The notes beneath the pieces are model-generated. The model did no database searches. It saw only the letters and a list, made by a program, of their open reading frames with translations, and was not told the DNA's origin. Source: Xanthomonas codiaei (GTDB taxonomy: Bacteria; Pseudomonadota; Gammaproteobacteria; Xanthomonadales; Xanthomonadaceae). From it: 64,000 nucleotides of DNA. Positions 38,299 to 47,055 of this stretch are shown here, piece by piece. The translations under genes were made by a program, and so were the position numbers. Where the stretch lies: NCBI RefSeq assembly GCF_002939785.1, contig NZ_MDEC01000021.1, positions 26,683-90,682 of the forward strand, given 5' to 3'. How positions within the stretch are numbered: the stretch's first letter is position 1; each line of letters opens with the position of its first letter.

Positions 38299-38361
38299 TT
38301 CGTACAGCCACGCACGCGTTCGCCCTGGCAGCGGATCGCCTGGCACTGGCTCAACCAGAAT
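38299..38361 (+). promoter_or_regulatory. Imperfect PIP box and -10 for the hrcU operon
   Basis: TTCGT (38299-38303), 15 bases, TTCGC (38319-38323), 32 bases, then CAGAAT (38356-38361), 31 bp before the hrcU start. Confidence 0.75.
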
Positions 38362-38392
38362 CGCCAGGCAGCAACCGCGTCCGGAGATCGCC

Positions 38393-39466
38393 ATGTCGGA
38401 TGAGAAGACCGAAAAGCCGACCGAAAAGAAACTGCAGGATGCGCGCAGGGATGGGGAGGTCCCGGTCAGTCCGGACGTCACCGCGGCAGCCGTGCTGTTG
38501 GCCGCGTTGTTGGTGATGAAGCTGGCAGGCAGCTATTTCGTCGAACACCTGCACGCCTTGATGTCGATCGGGCTGGATTTCATCGCCAATACGCGCGATG
38601 CCACCGGATTGAATCGGGCGCTCGGTCGCATCGGCATCCAGGCAGCGTGGCTGACCCTGCCTTTCGTGGTCTCGTGCCTGGCCGCCGGCTTGATCGGCAG
38701 CTTTCTGCAGACCGGGCTCAATGCATCGCTCAAACCGGTGACGCCCAAGTTCGAGTCGCTCAATCCCGTGAACGGCGTCAAAAAGCTCTTCTCGTTGCGA
38801 AGTCTCATCAACCTGCTGAAGCTGGGCATCAAGGCCGCGGTGATCGGTGTGGTGCTGTGGTACGGCCTGCGCGCACTGATGCCCACGATCATCGGGCTAG
38901 CCTATCAACCAACGCCTGACATCGCCCAGATCGGCTGGCGTGCGCTGGGCATTTTGTGTGCCTTGGCGGTACTGGTGTTCGTGGTGGTCGGCGCGGCGGA
39001 CTGGAGCGTACAACGCTGGCTGTTCATCCGCGACAAACGCATGAGCAAGGACGAGCAGAAGCGCGAACACAAAGACAGCGAAGGCGACCCGGAACTCAAG
39101 GGAAAGCGCAAGGAACTGGCCAAGGAACTGGTCTTCGGCGACCCGCGCGAGCGCGTCGCCAAGGCCAAGGTGATGGTGGTCAACCCGACCCATTACGCCG
39201 TTGCGCTGGCCTATGAACCGGACGGCTTCGGTCTGCCGCAAGTGGTTGCCAAGGGCGTGGACGATGCCGCGCTGGAACTGCGTGCCTATGCAAACGATCA
39301 GGGCATTCCGATCGTGGCGAACCCGCCCCTGGCGCGTGCGCTGCATCAGGTCGAACTGGGCGAGGCGATTCCCGAATCGCTGTTCGAAACGGTGGCAGTG
39401 GTGCTGCGCTGGGTCGATGAGCTCGGCCGCGGCAACGATGATGGCAGCGGTCCGCTGCCCTGCTAG
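38393..39466 (+). CDS. hrcU: HrcU autocleaving export switch protein
   Basis: A 357-residue SctU/FlhB protein. Four membrane helices occupy the N-terminal ~210 residues. The cytoplasmic domain contains the autocleavage site NPTH at residues 264-267 (VVNPTHYAVAL). It starts MSDEKTEKPTEKKLQDARRD, the canonical FlhB opening. It sets substrate specificity together with HpaP. hrcV starts 9 bp after its stop. Confidence 0.98.
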   Translation: MSDEKTEKPTEKKLQDARRDGEVPVSPDVTAAAVLLAALLVMKLAGSYFVEHLHALMSIGLDFIANTRDATGLNRALGRIGIQAAWLTLPFVVSCLAAGLIGSFLQTGLNASLKPVTPKFESLNPVNGVKKLFSLRSLINLLKLGIKAAVIGVVLWYGLRALMPTIIGLAYQPTPDIAQIGWRALGILCALAVLVFVVVGAADWSVQRWLFIRDKRMSKDEQKREHKDSEGDPELKGKRKELAKELVFGDPRERVAKAKVMVVNPTHYAVALAYEPDGFGLPQVVAKGVDDAALELRAYANDQGIPIVANPPLARALHQVELGEAIPESLFETVAVVLRWVDELGRGNDDGSGPLPC

Positions 39467-39475
39467 GGAGATCGT

Positions 39476-41398
39476 ATGCGCGTGACACGGTACTTTGCAT
39501 ACACCGGTGAAGTGGCGATTGCCGCTTTGGTGGTGGCGGTCATCGGCCTGATGATCCTGCCGCTGCCCACTCCGCTCATCGATACCCTGCTGGGCATCAA
39601 CATCACCTTGAGTGTGGTGCTGCTGATGGTCACGATGTATGTGCCCGACTCGCTCTCGCTATCGTCGTTTCCCTCGTTGCTGCTGTTCACCACGCTGCTG
39701 CGGCTGTCGTTGAATATCGCCTCGACCAAATCGATCCTGCTGCATGCCGAGGCCGGCCACATCATCGAGAGCTTTGGCGAGCTGGTGGTCGGCGGCAACC
39801 TGGTGGTGGGCCTGGTGGTGTTCCTGATCATCACCACGGTGCAGTTCATCGTGATCGCCAAAGGCTCCGAGCGCGTTGCGGAAGTGGGTGCACGCTTCAC
39901 CTTGGACGCGATGCCCGGCAAGCAGATGAGCATCGATGCCGACCTGCGCGGCGGCAATCTGAGCGCAGACGAAGCACGCAGCAAACGCGCGCGACTGGCC
40001 ATCGAGAGTCAACTGCACGGCGGCATGGATGGCGCCATGAAATTCGTCAAGGGCGATGCCATCGCCGGCCTGGTGATCACCATGGTGAATATCCTGGCCG
40101 GCATCGTGGTGGGCGTGACCTACCACGGCATGAGCGCAGGCGAGGCGGCCAACCGCTTTGCGATCCTGTCGGTCGGCGATGCCATGGTGTCGCAGATCGC
40201 CTCGCTGCTGATCTCGGTGGCGGCCGGCGTCATGATCACCCGCGTCGCCAACGAGAACGAGGCCAAGACCAGCTCGCTCGGGCTCGAGATCGGCCGCCAG
40301 CTCACCGGCAATGCGCGCGCCCTGATGGCCGCCAGCGTGCTGCTTGCCTGCTTTGCGTTCGTTCCGGGATTTCCTGCGGTGCTGTTTCTGCTGCTGGCGG
40401 CGGCAGTGGGCGCGGGCGGCTATACGATCTGGCGCAGGCAACGCGATGTCAGCGGCAGCGATCGGCCCACGCTGCCATCGACCAGCCGCAAGGGCGCCAA
40501 GGGCGATGCGCCGCACATCCGCAAGAGCGCTCCGGATTTCGCCTCGCCCCTGTCGATGCGCCTGTCGCCGCAACTGGCTGCGCGGCTGGACCCGGCGCTG
40601 CTGGATCAGGCGATCGAGAACGAGCGCCGGCAGTTGGTGGAGGTGCTGGGCCTGCCGTTTCCGGGCATTGCGATCTGGCAAAGCGATAGCCTGCAGGACC
40701 TGCAGTACGAAGTGCTGATTCACGACGTTCCGGAAACCCGCAGCGCGTTGAGCGATACCGCGGACCTGCAGAAGGCGCTGGCCCAGCAGGCGATCGCGCC
40801 GCTGCGTGCACGCGCGCATCTGTTCGTCGGCATCCAGGAAACGCAGTGGATGCTGGAACAGGTAAGCGCGGACTATCCCGGGCTGGTGGCAGAGGTCAAC
40901 AAGGCCATGCCCGCCCAGCGCATCGCCGACGTGCTGCGGCGGCTACTGGAAGAACGCATCCCGGTGCGCAACATCAAGAGCATCCTGGAAAGCCTGGTGG
41001 TGTGGGGACCGAAGGAAAAGGACCTGCTGATGCTGACCGAGTATGTGCGCTGCGATCTCGGCCGCTATCTTGCGCACACGGCGACCGCAGGCACCGGGCA
41101 GTTGCCGGCGGTCATGCTCGACCACGCAGTGGAACAGTTGATCCGGCAGTCGATTCGCGCCACGCCGGCAGGCAATTTCCTGGCCCTGCCGCCGGAGCAG
41201 GCCGGTCAGCTGGTCGAGCAGGTGGAACGCATCGTCGCAGATCAGGCACGGCATCCACTGGCAGTGGTCGCATCGATGGATGTGCGCCGTTATGTGCGCC
41301 GCATGATCGAGGCGCGCCTGGACTGGCTGGAGGTGTATTCGTTCCAGGAACTGGGCGCAGACGTGCAGTTGCAGCCGATCGGCAGAGTGGTGGCCTGA
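39476..41398 (+). CDS. hrcV: HrcV export gate protein
   Basis: A 640-residue SctV/FlhA protein that forms the nonameric export gate. Eight membrane helices lie in residues 1-320, with FPSLLLFTTLLRLSLNIAST and the FHIPEP-like cytoplasmic loop (DAMPGKQMSIDADLRGG). The C-terminal cytoplasmic ring domain follows. A GGGAG site precedes ATG 39476. Its last base is shared with the hpaP start codon region (TGATG overlap). Confidence 0.98.
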   Translation: MRVTRYFAYTGEVAIAALVVAVIGLMILPLPTPLIDTLLGINITLSVVLLMVTMYVPDSLSLSSFPSLLLFTTLLRLSLNIASTKSILLHAEAGHIIESFGELVVGGNLVVGLVVFLIITTVQFIVIAKGSERVAEVGARFTLDAMPGKQMSIDADLRGGNLSADEARSKRARLAIESQLHGGMDGAMKFVKGDAIAGLVITMVNILAGIVVGVTYHGMSAGEAANRFAILSVGDAMVSQIASLLISVAAGVMITRVANENEAKTSSLGLEIGRQLTGNARALMAASVLLACFAFVPGFPAVLFLLLAAAVGAGGYTIWRRQRDVSGSDRPTLPSTSRKGAKGDAPHIRKSAPDFASPLSMRLSPQLAARLDPALLDQAIENERRQLVEVLGLPFPGIAIWQSDSLQDLQYEVLIHDVPETRSALSDTADLQKALAQQAIAPLRARAHLFVGIQETQWMLEQVSADYPGLVAEVNKAMPAQRIADVLRRLLEERIPVRNIKSILESLVVWGPKEKDLLMLTEYVRCDLGRYLAHTATAGTGQLPAVMLDHAVEQLIRQSIRATPAGNFLALPPEQAGQLVEQVERIVADQARHPLAVVASMDVRRYVRRMIEARLDWLEVYSFQELGADVQLQPIGRVVA

Positions 41399-42042
41399 TG
41401 CGCAGGCCACCGGTCCGCCACGTGCGTATTCTGCCAGTCGCCGGGCCATTGCCGCCGCCGCACACAGCGCCCACGCCGGTGCAGGCGACCCAGCGTCTCG
41501 GCTTCATGCAACTGCGCCGACGCCTGGGCAACGTGCTTCCCGGATTGCCGGACGTGGTATTGCCGGAGGACGAAGAGGGGGAGGAGGACGATGCTCAGCC
41601 GCTGCCCGACGCGGCCGATGCTGCCAGCGACAGCCAGGGTCCTGCGCCGCCAGGCGCGCCCCCTTGCCTGGACGACGGCAATCGTGGACGGATCGCCCGA
41701 AGCAAGGACAGCGACACCTTGGGGCGGCAGATCGCCACCGAATGGATCCGCACCCAACGCGCGCAGATGGCCATCCACCACATCGCGCTGCGGGTGGCAG
41801 AGTTCTGCAATGCCACGCCGGTGCGCGGTGCAGGAATCTGGGAGGCCTGGCTGGAGATCAACCACGACATCCTGCCGCAGACCAGGCTGTTCTTGAGGCT
41901 TTCGCCAGACCAGCTACTGCTTCGCTTCGACAGCGGCTCGCCCGAGACGCGCGAGGTACTTTGCAATGGAAGAAAGCGCCTGCATACCGCATTGAAGGCT
42001 GCGCTCAGCGACACGCTTCCGATCAGCATCGAGGTCGTCTAG
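41398..42042 (+). CDS. hpaP: HpaP (HpaC) substrate-specificity switch protein
   Basis: A 214-residue protein of the SctP family that controls the switch from early to late substrates by binding HrcU and HrpB2. The N-terminus is Pro-rich and disordered, with an acidic patch (LPEDEEGEEDD). The C-terminal conserved domain carries LRLSPDQLLLRFDSGSPETR. It starts directly at the hrcV stop. The promoter for hrcQ lies inside its coding sequence. In X. campestris pv. vesicatoria the same gene is called hpaC. Confidence 0.92.
   Translation: MRRPPVRHVRILPVAGPLPPPHTAPTPVQATQRLGFMQLRRRLGNVLPGLPDVVLPEDEEGEEDDAQPLPDAADAASDSQGPAPPGAPPCLDDGNRGRIARSKDSDTLGRQIATEWIRTQRAQMAIHHIALRVAEFCNATPVRGAGIWEAWLEINHDILPQTRLFLRLSPDQLLLRFDSGSPETREVLCNGRKRLHTALKAALSDTLPISIEVV
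41901..41962 (+). promoter_or_regulatory. Perfect PIP box and -10 for the hrcQ operon, inside hpaP
   Basis: TTCGC (41901-41905), 15 bases, TTCGC (41921-41925), 31 bases, then TACTTT (41957-41962). It is embedded in the hpaP reading frame and lies about 120 bp before the hrcQ start. Confidence 0.88.
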
Positions 42043-42081
42043 CGCCGCACATGCAGAACAGCCATATCGAGGGACCCCGCT

Positions 42082-43086
42082 TTGTTAACCGAGCAGAGCC
42101 CAACGTCACCGGTACGCGACTTGTCGCACGCGCTAACCCGCGTCCCTGCTGCGCGTGCGCAGCTCGGCAGGATGCTGTGCGACCGGCGTACCGCGCGATG
42201 TTGCAGCTTCACCCCGCACCGTCGCGGTATCCGGGCAGCGGAGGCGGCGCGCCTGCAGCTGCAGTTCGATAGCGGCAGCCTGGAGTTGCGGATCGCCGCA
42301 CGTGACAGCCTGGCGCTGCTGTTGAACGAAGGCGATGCCACCTTGCGCACGGCGATCGCCGGTGTGCTGTTGAGCGAGCCGCTGCACGCCTTCGAGCCGC
42401 TGGGATTGGGTGCTGCCGAGGTCGTTGCGTTCGAGCGCTTTGCAGACGCAGTCGATTGCCTCGATATCGGCATCACGTTGGGCGGCATCGATGCGATCGC
42501 AGAGACCGCCAGCCCACTGCTGCTTGCCGCCCTGCAAAGCGCGACCGCTGCGCTGGCGACGTCGTCGCCATTGCCTGCCTGGCTGAGCGAACTGCGTTTG
42601 CGCACACGCCTGCGCATCGGCCAGCGCACGGCACCGACGACACTGCTGCAATCGCTGCGCCCGGGCGATGTGCTGATGCACGCGATTGGCCCGGCTCCTC
42701 TGCGCAGCGGCCAATTGCTCTGGGGCATCCCCGGAGGTGCGGTATTGCGCGCTTCGGTACGCCTGAACCCGCAACAGATGAGCCTGGAGACCGCACCTGT
42801 CATGCAGCACGATACGCCCGCGTCCGATCCCTCGCCGTCCACCACCGACATGGCGGCACTGGAACTGCCTGTGCAACTGGAAGTGGACCAACTTGCGCTA
42901 TCGCTGTCGGTTCTATCTGGCCTGCAGCCCGGCCACATCCTCGAACTGCCGGTGCCGGTGGATCAGGCCGACATCCGTCTGGTGGTCTATGGCCAGACCA
43001 TCGGCATCGGCAGGCTGCTGGCGGTGGGCGAACATCTTGGCGTGCAGATCCTCAGCATGTCGGAGACCGCACATGCAGATGCCTGA
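42082..43086 (+). CDS. hrcQ: HrcQ cytoplasmic C-ring (sorting platform) protein
   Basis: A 334-residue SctQ/FliN-type protein. The C-terminal SpoA domain reads LELPVQLEVDQLALSLSVL followed by LQPGHILELPVPV and VVYGQTIGIGRLLAVGEHLG. The only suitable start with a ribosome site is TTG 42082 (GAGGGA 7 bases upstream); an ATG at 42051 is out of frame. The start is therefore unusual and sets a low initiation rate. hrcR starts inside its end. Confidence 0.94.
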   Translation: MLTEQSPTSPVRDLSHALTRVPAARAQLGRMLCDRRTARCCSFTPHRRGIRAAEAARLQLQFDSGSLELRIAARDSLALLLNEGDATLRTAIAGVLLSEPLHAFEPLGLGAAEVVAFERFADAVDCLDIGITLGGIDAIAETASPLLLAALQSATAALATSSPLPAWLSELRLRTRLRIGQRTAPTTLLQSLRPGDVLMHAIGPAPLRSGQLLWGIPGGAVLRASVRLNPQQMSLETAPVMQHDTPASDPSPSTTDMAALELPVQLEVDQLALSLSVLSGLQPGHILELPVPVDQADIRLVVYGQTIGIGRLLAVGEHLGVQILSMSETAHADA

Positions 43087-43717
43087 TGTCGGCTCGCTGC
43101 TGCTGGTGGTCATCATGCTGGGCCTGCTGCCCTTCGCAGCGATGGTGGTCACCTCCTACACCAAGATCGTGGTCGTGCTCGGCTTGCTGCGCAATGCCAT
43201 CGGCGTGCAGCAGGTGCCGCCCAACATGGTGCTCAATGGCGTAGCGCTGCTGGTGTCGTGCTTTGTGATGGCGCCGGTGGGCATGGAGGCGTTCAAGGCG
43301 GCGCAGAACTACAGTGCCGGTGCCGACAACAGCCGCGTGGTGGTGCTGCTCGACGCCTGTCGCGAACCATTTCGGCAGTTCCTGCTCAAGCACACGCGCG
43401 AGCGCGAGAAGGCCTTTTTCATGCGATCGGCGCAGCAGATCTGGCCCAAGGACAAGGCCGACACGCTAAAGCCGGACGATCTGCTCGTGCTGGCGCCGGC
43501 GTTCACGCTCAGTGAGCTGACCGAAGCGTTCCGCATCGGATTTCTGCTGTATCTGGTCTTCATCGTGATCGATCTGGTGGTGGCCAATGCGCTGATGGCG
43601 ATGGGTCTTTCGCAGGTGACGCCGACCAACGTGGCCATCCCGTTCAAGCTGCTGTTGTTCGTGGCGCTGGATGGCTGGTCGATGCTGATCCACGGCCTGG
43701 TTTTGAGTTATCGGTGA
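43073..43717 (+). CDS. hrcR: HrcR export apparatus protein
   Basis: A 214-residue SctR/FliP-type protein with four membrane helices. It has LLVVIMLGLLPFAAMVVTSY, then TKIVVVLGLLRNAIGVQQVP and the C-terminal FIVIDLVVANALMAMGL, followed by PFKLLLFVALDGWSML. It forms the export gate core with HrcS and HrcT. It overlaps hrcQ by 14 bp. Confidence 0.98.
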   Translation: MQMPDVGSLLLVVIMLGLLPFAAMVVTSYTKIVVVLGLLRNAIGVQQVPPNMVLNGVALLVSCFVMAPVGMEAFKAAQNYSAGADNSRVVVLLDACREPFRQFLLKHTREREKAFFMRSAQQIWPKDKADTLKPDDLLVLAPAFTLSELTEAFRIGFLLYLVFIVIDLVVANALMAMGLSQVTPTNVAIPFKLLLFVALDGWSMLIHGLVLSYR

Positions 43718-43721
43718 CGCC

Positions 43722-43982
43722 ATGGAGCATGACGATCTGGTGCGCTTGACCTCCGAAGCCCTGTTGCTATGCCTCAAGGTGTCGTTGCCCGTGGTCGGCG
43801 TCGCCGCGCTGGCAGGCTTGCTGATCGCCTTCATACAGGCAGTGATGTCGCTGCAGGATGCGTCGATTTCGTTCGCGCTCAAGCTGGTGGTGGTGGTGGC
43901 CGCCATCGCGTTCACCGCACCCTGGGGGGCCTCGGCGATCATGCAGTTCGGCCAGGCGCTGATGCAGGCGGCCTTTCCATGA
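43722..43982 (+). CDS. hrcS: HrcS export apparatus protein
   Basis: An 86-residue SctS/FliQ-type protein with two membrane helices (LLLCLKVSLPVVGVAALAGLLIA and FALKLVVVVAAIAF) and the family QDASISFALK loop. It starts 4 bp after hrcR and overlaps hpaA by 4 bp. Confidence 0.97.
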   Translation: MEHDDLVRLTSEALLLCLKVSLPVVGVAALAGLLIAFIQAVMSLQDASISFALKLVVVVAAIAFTAPWGASAIMQFGQALMQAAFP

Positions 43983-44791
43983 TCAGGCGCATTTTCCCAG
44001 GGTCTGTGCCGCGCTCGCCGACTGCGCCAGGCGCCTCGCACCACCATGCCGATGCGCCGGCCACTGGCGCGCAGCCACTGGCGGACACGCCCCATCATGC
44101 CCCCCGTCTGCGCCCTGCTCCGCCCCGCAAGCGGCGACGCGGCATGCGCTCGCTGGATGGCATGGACGACGAGCTCGACGCCACCGAACAGGAAGACGCC
44201 GAAGCGGCGCGCGTATCGGCCCTACGCGGCCGCGTCAGCATCGCTGCCGCTCAACCCCAGGAGCAGGGACAAAGCCAGGACGACCAGCAAAGCGCGGGTG
44301 GTCGCGCACAGGCCAGCGACCCGCAGGCAGAGACGTGGCCAAGCGTCGCGCCGATACACGCGGACGAGGATGTGCGAGCGGGCGTCCAGGCAGTCATCGA
44401 CCGCTATGCGGCAACGCAGGCTTCCGACCAGACGGTCAGACGACACGCCCTCACCGCTGCGTTCGTTGAGTTGCGTGACATCGGCATTGCCCATCCGGGC
44501 GCCGTATCGCTGACCGCCATGGTGTGGATGTTGATGCGCGAGCACCTGCAATCGGGCCTAGCGAGCAGCTTGTCCGAACCCATGGACACCTTGCGCAAAC
44601 GCCTGGCGGAGATGGTGCACGCGCAACCGGAGCCCACACCAGAGTTGCGCAGCTACAACTTGCTGCTGCCACTGATACTGATCAGCGCGCGAAAGCCGCG
44701 CAAACCCGCTGATTGTGCGCGTGGCATCACGCGCCTGAACACGCTACTGATGGAACACCAAAACGGGACCTCTCGGGGGATTCGTGCATGA
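43979..44791 (+). CDS. hpaA: HpaA secretion control protein
   Basis: A 270-residue protein known to control effector secretion with HpaB and to be translocated. A basic nuclear-localisation-like cluster RKRRRG lies at residues 50-55. The N-terminus is Pro/His-rich, the middle is acidic and Gln-rich, and the C-terminal half is helical (LTAAFVELRDIGIAHPGAVS). It is translationally coupled with hrcS upstream and hrcD downstream (both 4-bp overlaps). Confidence 0.93.
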   Translation: MIRRIFPGSVPRSPTAPGASHHHADAPATGAQPLADTPHHAPRLRPAPPRKRRRGMRSLDGMDDELDATEQEDAEAARVSALRGRVSIAAAQPQEQGQSQDDQQSAGGRAQASDPQAETWPSVAPIHADEDVRAGVQAVIDRYAATQASDQTVRRHALTAAFVELRDIGIAHPGAVSLTAMVWMLMREHLQSGLASSLSEPMDTLRKRLAEMVHAQPEPTPELRSYNLLLPLILISARKPRKPADCARGITRLNTLLMEHQNGTSRGIRA

Positions 44792-45735
44792 CCATGCAAC
44801 TTCGCATACTGACGGGAATACACGCCGGCGCGCGATTAGATTTGCAGCCAGGCAGCTACACATTAGCCGCCGATCCCCAGGCCGAGATCCGGATCGAAGA
44901 CTGGCCTGATCGCCCGCTCATTATCGAGGTGGATGCAGATGGTCAAGTTCGTTATCGCAGCGACGCGTTGCCAACAACACCGTTTGTTGCGCTGCATCCA
45001 GTGCGCTTTGGTCCGTTGGTGCTGTGCATCGGCGAGGCTGCGGCCGATTGGCCGGACGATGTGGCGCTGCTGGAGCGTTTGCTATCTCCAGCCGCGCCAC
45101 CGGCAACACCCCCGCCACGCAGCCCCAGGGGCGCTGCGATGCGCGCAGTGGTGGGTGCCATGCTAGCGCTGGCCGCCGCAGCGCTGTTGCCCTCCCTGCT
45201 GCCGGCATTTCTCTCCAATGCCGCTGCCCCGCACAGCCAGGACAATCAATTCAATCAGGTTCGATTCCTGCTGAAACAGCTGGGCTTGCCTGAAGCGCGC
45301 GTGGAGCGTGTCGGTGCGCGCGTGCGGGTCGAGGGTCTGGTGACAAGCAGCGCGGATGCGGCACGCCTGCGTGCGCAACTGCATCGGTATCAACATGCGG
45401 TGACGGTCGATGTGGTGGTGGTGGATGAGGTATTGGCAACCCTGCGCGATACCTTGGCAGACCGCGATCTGAGCGTGCGTTACGACGGCCATGGGGTTTT
45501 TTCCATTGCCGGCAGCAGCGACAACGCGGAGCGTGCGATCCGGCGGCTCGCCGACCTGCGCAGCGATCTGGGCCCGGAAATCCGCAAGCTGCACGTGGAC
45601 ATCACTCAGCAGGACCCGTCGGTCAAACCGCCAGCGAACTACGATGCCGCGCTGCTTGCCGACGGCTTGCATTACGTCGAGACCCCGGACGGCACCAAAC
45701 ATCTGACTTCCCTGCCGCAGCAGGCGGCGCCATGA
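44788..45735 (+). CDS. hrcD: HrcD inner-membrane ring protein (HrpD5)
   Basis: A 315-residue SctD-family protein. An N-terminal FHA-like cytoplasmic domain (LRILTGIHAGARLDLQPGSYTL) is followed by a membrane helix (AVVGAMLALAAAALLPSLLPAF) and periplasmic ring-building repeats (VRVEGLVTSSADAARL; LSVRYDGHGVFSIAG). It forms the outer of the two inner-membrane rings with HrcJ. It overlaps hpaA. Confidence 0.94.
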   Translation: MTMQLRILTGIHAGARLDLQPGSYTLAADPQAEIRIEDWPDRPLIIEVDADGQVRYRSDALPTTPFVALHPVRFGPLVLCIGEAAADWPDDVALLERLLSPAAPPATPPPRSPRGAAMRAVVGAMLALAAAALLPSLLPAFLSNAAAPHSQDNQFNQVRFLLKQLGLPEARVERVGARVRVEGLVTSSADAARLRAQLHRYQHAVTVDVVVVDEVLATLRDTLADRDLSVRYDGHGVFSIAGSSDNAERAIRRLADLRSDLGPEIRKLHVDITQQDPSVKPPANYDAALLADGLHYVETPDGTKHLTSLPQQAAP

Positions 45736-45745
45736 GAACCGCACC

Positions 45746-45988
45746 ATGTTCGATGCCATGACCGACACGGTCACCCAGGATATGAGCAAGATCTTGCAGA
45801 CCAAGGCGGAGGATCTCTCCGGCGAGCGACTGCGCAACATCGATGCAGCGCTGCACACGACAGCCCAACAACTCCGTTTGCACTGGGCTGCAGCGAGCGA
45901 TCAGGCCGAGCGCAACGATTTCACCGTCTTGCATGACGGCCTCAACGCCGCGCGCGACATCGTTGCGCACATCGCCAGCATGCCTTGA
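45746..45988 (+). CDS. hrpD6: HrpD6
   Basis: An 80-residue helical protein, MFDAMTDTVTQDMSKILQTK at the N-terminus, with a TAQQLRLHWAAASDQAER middle. HrpD6 is Xanthomonas-specific, needed for full type III function, and follows hrcD here as elsewhere. The exact role is not established. It starts 10 bp after hrcD. Confidence 0.93.
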   Translation: MFDAMTDTVTQDMSKILQTKAEDLSGERLRNIDAALHTTAQQLRLHWAAASDQAERNDFTVLHDGLNAARDIVAHIASMP

Positions 45989-46018
45989 CCATCGAGTTCC
46001 TTGGCCACACTGGTCAAG
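45984..46018 (+). promoter_or_regulatory. Inverted repeat in the hrpD6-hrpE gap
   Basis: CTTGACCA (45984-45991) pairs with TGGTCAAG (46011-46018) at the hrpD6 stop. It may be a message-processing hairpin or partial terminator separating hrpE expression from upstream genes. The function is inferred. Confidence 0.4.
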
Positions 46019-46073
46019 CAAAACGCGCCGGTAGGCGCTCCACGTCACTTGTCTTTAGCTAAGGAGTATTCGC

Positions 46074-46346
46074 ATGTTAGAGTTACAGTCACTAAAGTCG
46101 CGATTGGGCCAGGGAGGGGACCTGATCACATCAGACTTTTCAAGCAGATGGGACAGCCACGCTAGCACTCAGACTTCGGAGAATCAGATGGTTAGCCTGA
46201 TGGGCGGCATCGGCAAGTCGGCCGCAGCACAGGAGCGCATGAACAACTACCTGACCGAGAAGAAGAACGAAGTCGATTTCAACGTGGCGCTCAACAAGTT
46301 CATCGGCAAAGCAGGCGACAACGCGAAGCAGCTGGTTGGCCAATAA
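46074..46346 (+). CDS. hrpE: HrpE type III pilin
   Basis: A 90-residue pilin starting MLELQSLKSRLGQGGDLI, with a helical C-terminus NLALNKFIGKAG-like (NVALNKFIGKAGDNAKQL). A strong AAGGAG ribosome site at 46061-46066 fits the high expression needed for the pilus subunit. It lies 85 bp after hrpD6, with an inverted repeat between. Confidence 0.95.
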   Translation: MLELQSLKSRLGQGGDLITSDFSSRWDSHASTQTSENQMVSLMGGIGKSAAAQERMNNYLTEKKNEVDFNVALNKFIGKAGDNAKQLVGQ

Positions 46347-46400
46347 CTGGCCTGACATGACGCAGGGCCGGTGCATGGCCCTGCGCATGTCGTACGACAG

Positions 46401-46883
46401 ATGAGCAACGGCCGATTCGAAGCGATCGTTCAGCAGATGTGCGAAGCACTGGACCTGCCGGATGTGCAGGCAGTGCTCAGCAAACGCGTGCTGTGGGTGG
46501 ACGGGTTTGAAGTCTATCTGCATATGCCCGCTGCCCAGGCCGACGACGAAGCACAGCAAGCACCGGAGGAAGAAGCGCTCTACCTACGCATCTCCTACGG
46601 CCTTGCTCCTGCGGGACGGACCCTGACGGTGTTTCGGCTGTTGCTGGAAGCCAACCTGTCGGTCTATGCGCAGGACCAGGCGCAACTCGGGTTGAACGAT
46701 GCCGGTGTGATCGTCCTGGTCGTGCGCGTCCCGCTGGACGACGACGTTGACGGCGCGTGGATCTGCGATCTGCTCGCCCACTACGCCGAGCATGGCCGTT
46801 ACTGGAACAACAATATCTTCATTGCACACGACGAAATGTTCGAAGGAATCGCGACGGGAAACTATCTGTGGCTACGTGCATGA
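46401..46883 (+). CDS. hpaB: HpaB general type III chaperone
   Basis: A 160-residue acidic chaperone that escorts many effectors to the HrcN ATPase and blocks translocon export. It starts MSNGRFEAIVQQMCEALDLP, with a CesT-like alpha/beta pattern (LYLRISYGLAPAGRTLTVFRLLLEANL). A GATG overlap is absent; it lies 54 bp after hrpE. ATG 46401 was chosen because upstream residues do not fit the family. Confidence 0.93.
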   Translation: MSNGRFEAIVQQMCEALDLPDVQAVLSKRVLWVDGFEVYLHMPAAQADDEAQQAPEEEALYLRISYGLAPAGRTLTVFRLLLEANLSVYAQDQAQLGLNDAGVIVLVVRVPLDDDVDGAWICDLLAHYAEHGRYWNNNIFIAHDEMFEGIATGNYLWLRA

Positions 46884-47055
46884 GATGCCAGACCTGGCAT
46901 GCGTGCTGATGCTTGCACCGAGACAGGCATGACTCGGCAGCACGCCAGCTGCGGCTTGCGCATCCGCTGCGCCGTGTCACATGACCACGCTGCCCTGCTG
47001 TTATCCCCTTAGCAGGATTTCTTCCGCCATTCATCTTCCGCAAGGACACTCGCCA

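Larger units (their letters stand above)
38181..38392. other. Divergent hrpB1-hrcU control region
   Basis: This 212-bp gap holds two HrpX-type promoters, one per direction, whose PIP boxes lie only 14 bp apart (38260-38284 and 38299-38323). Confidence 0.85.

Noticed and set aside
45252..45285. GGTTCGATTCC sequence resembling a tRNA T-arm
   Set aside because: It lies inside hrcD and no acceptor, D or anticodon stems of a tRNA can be built around it.
46884..47055. PIP box for hrpW
   Set aside because: Only TTCCGC-type words occur, none as paired TTCGN half-sites 15 bases apart; hrpW is more likely read from the upstream operon.
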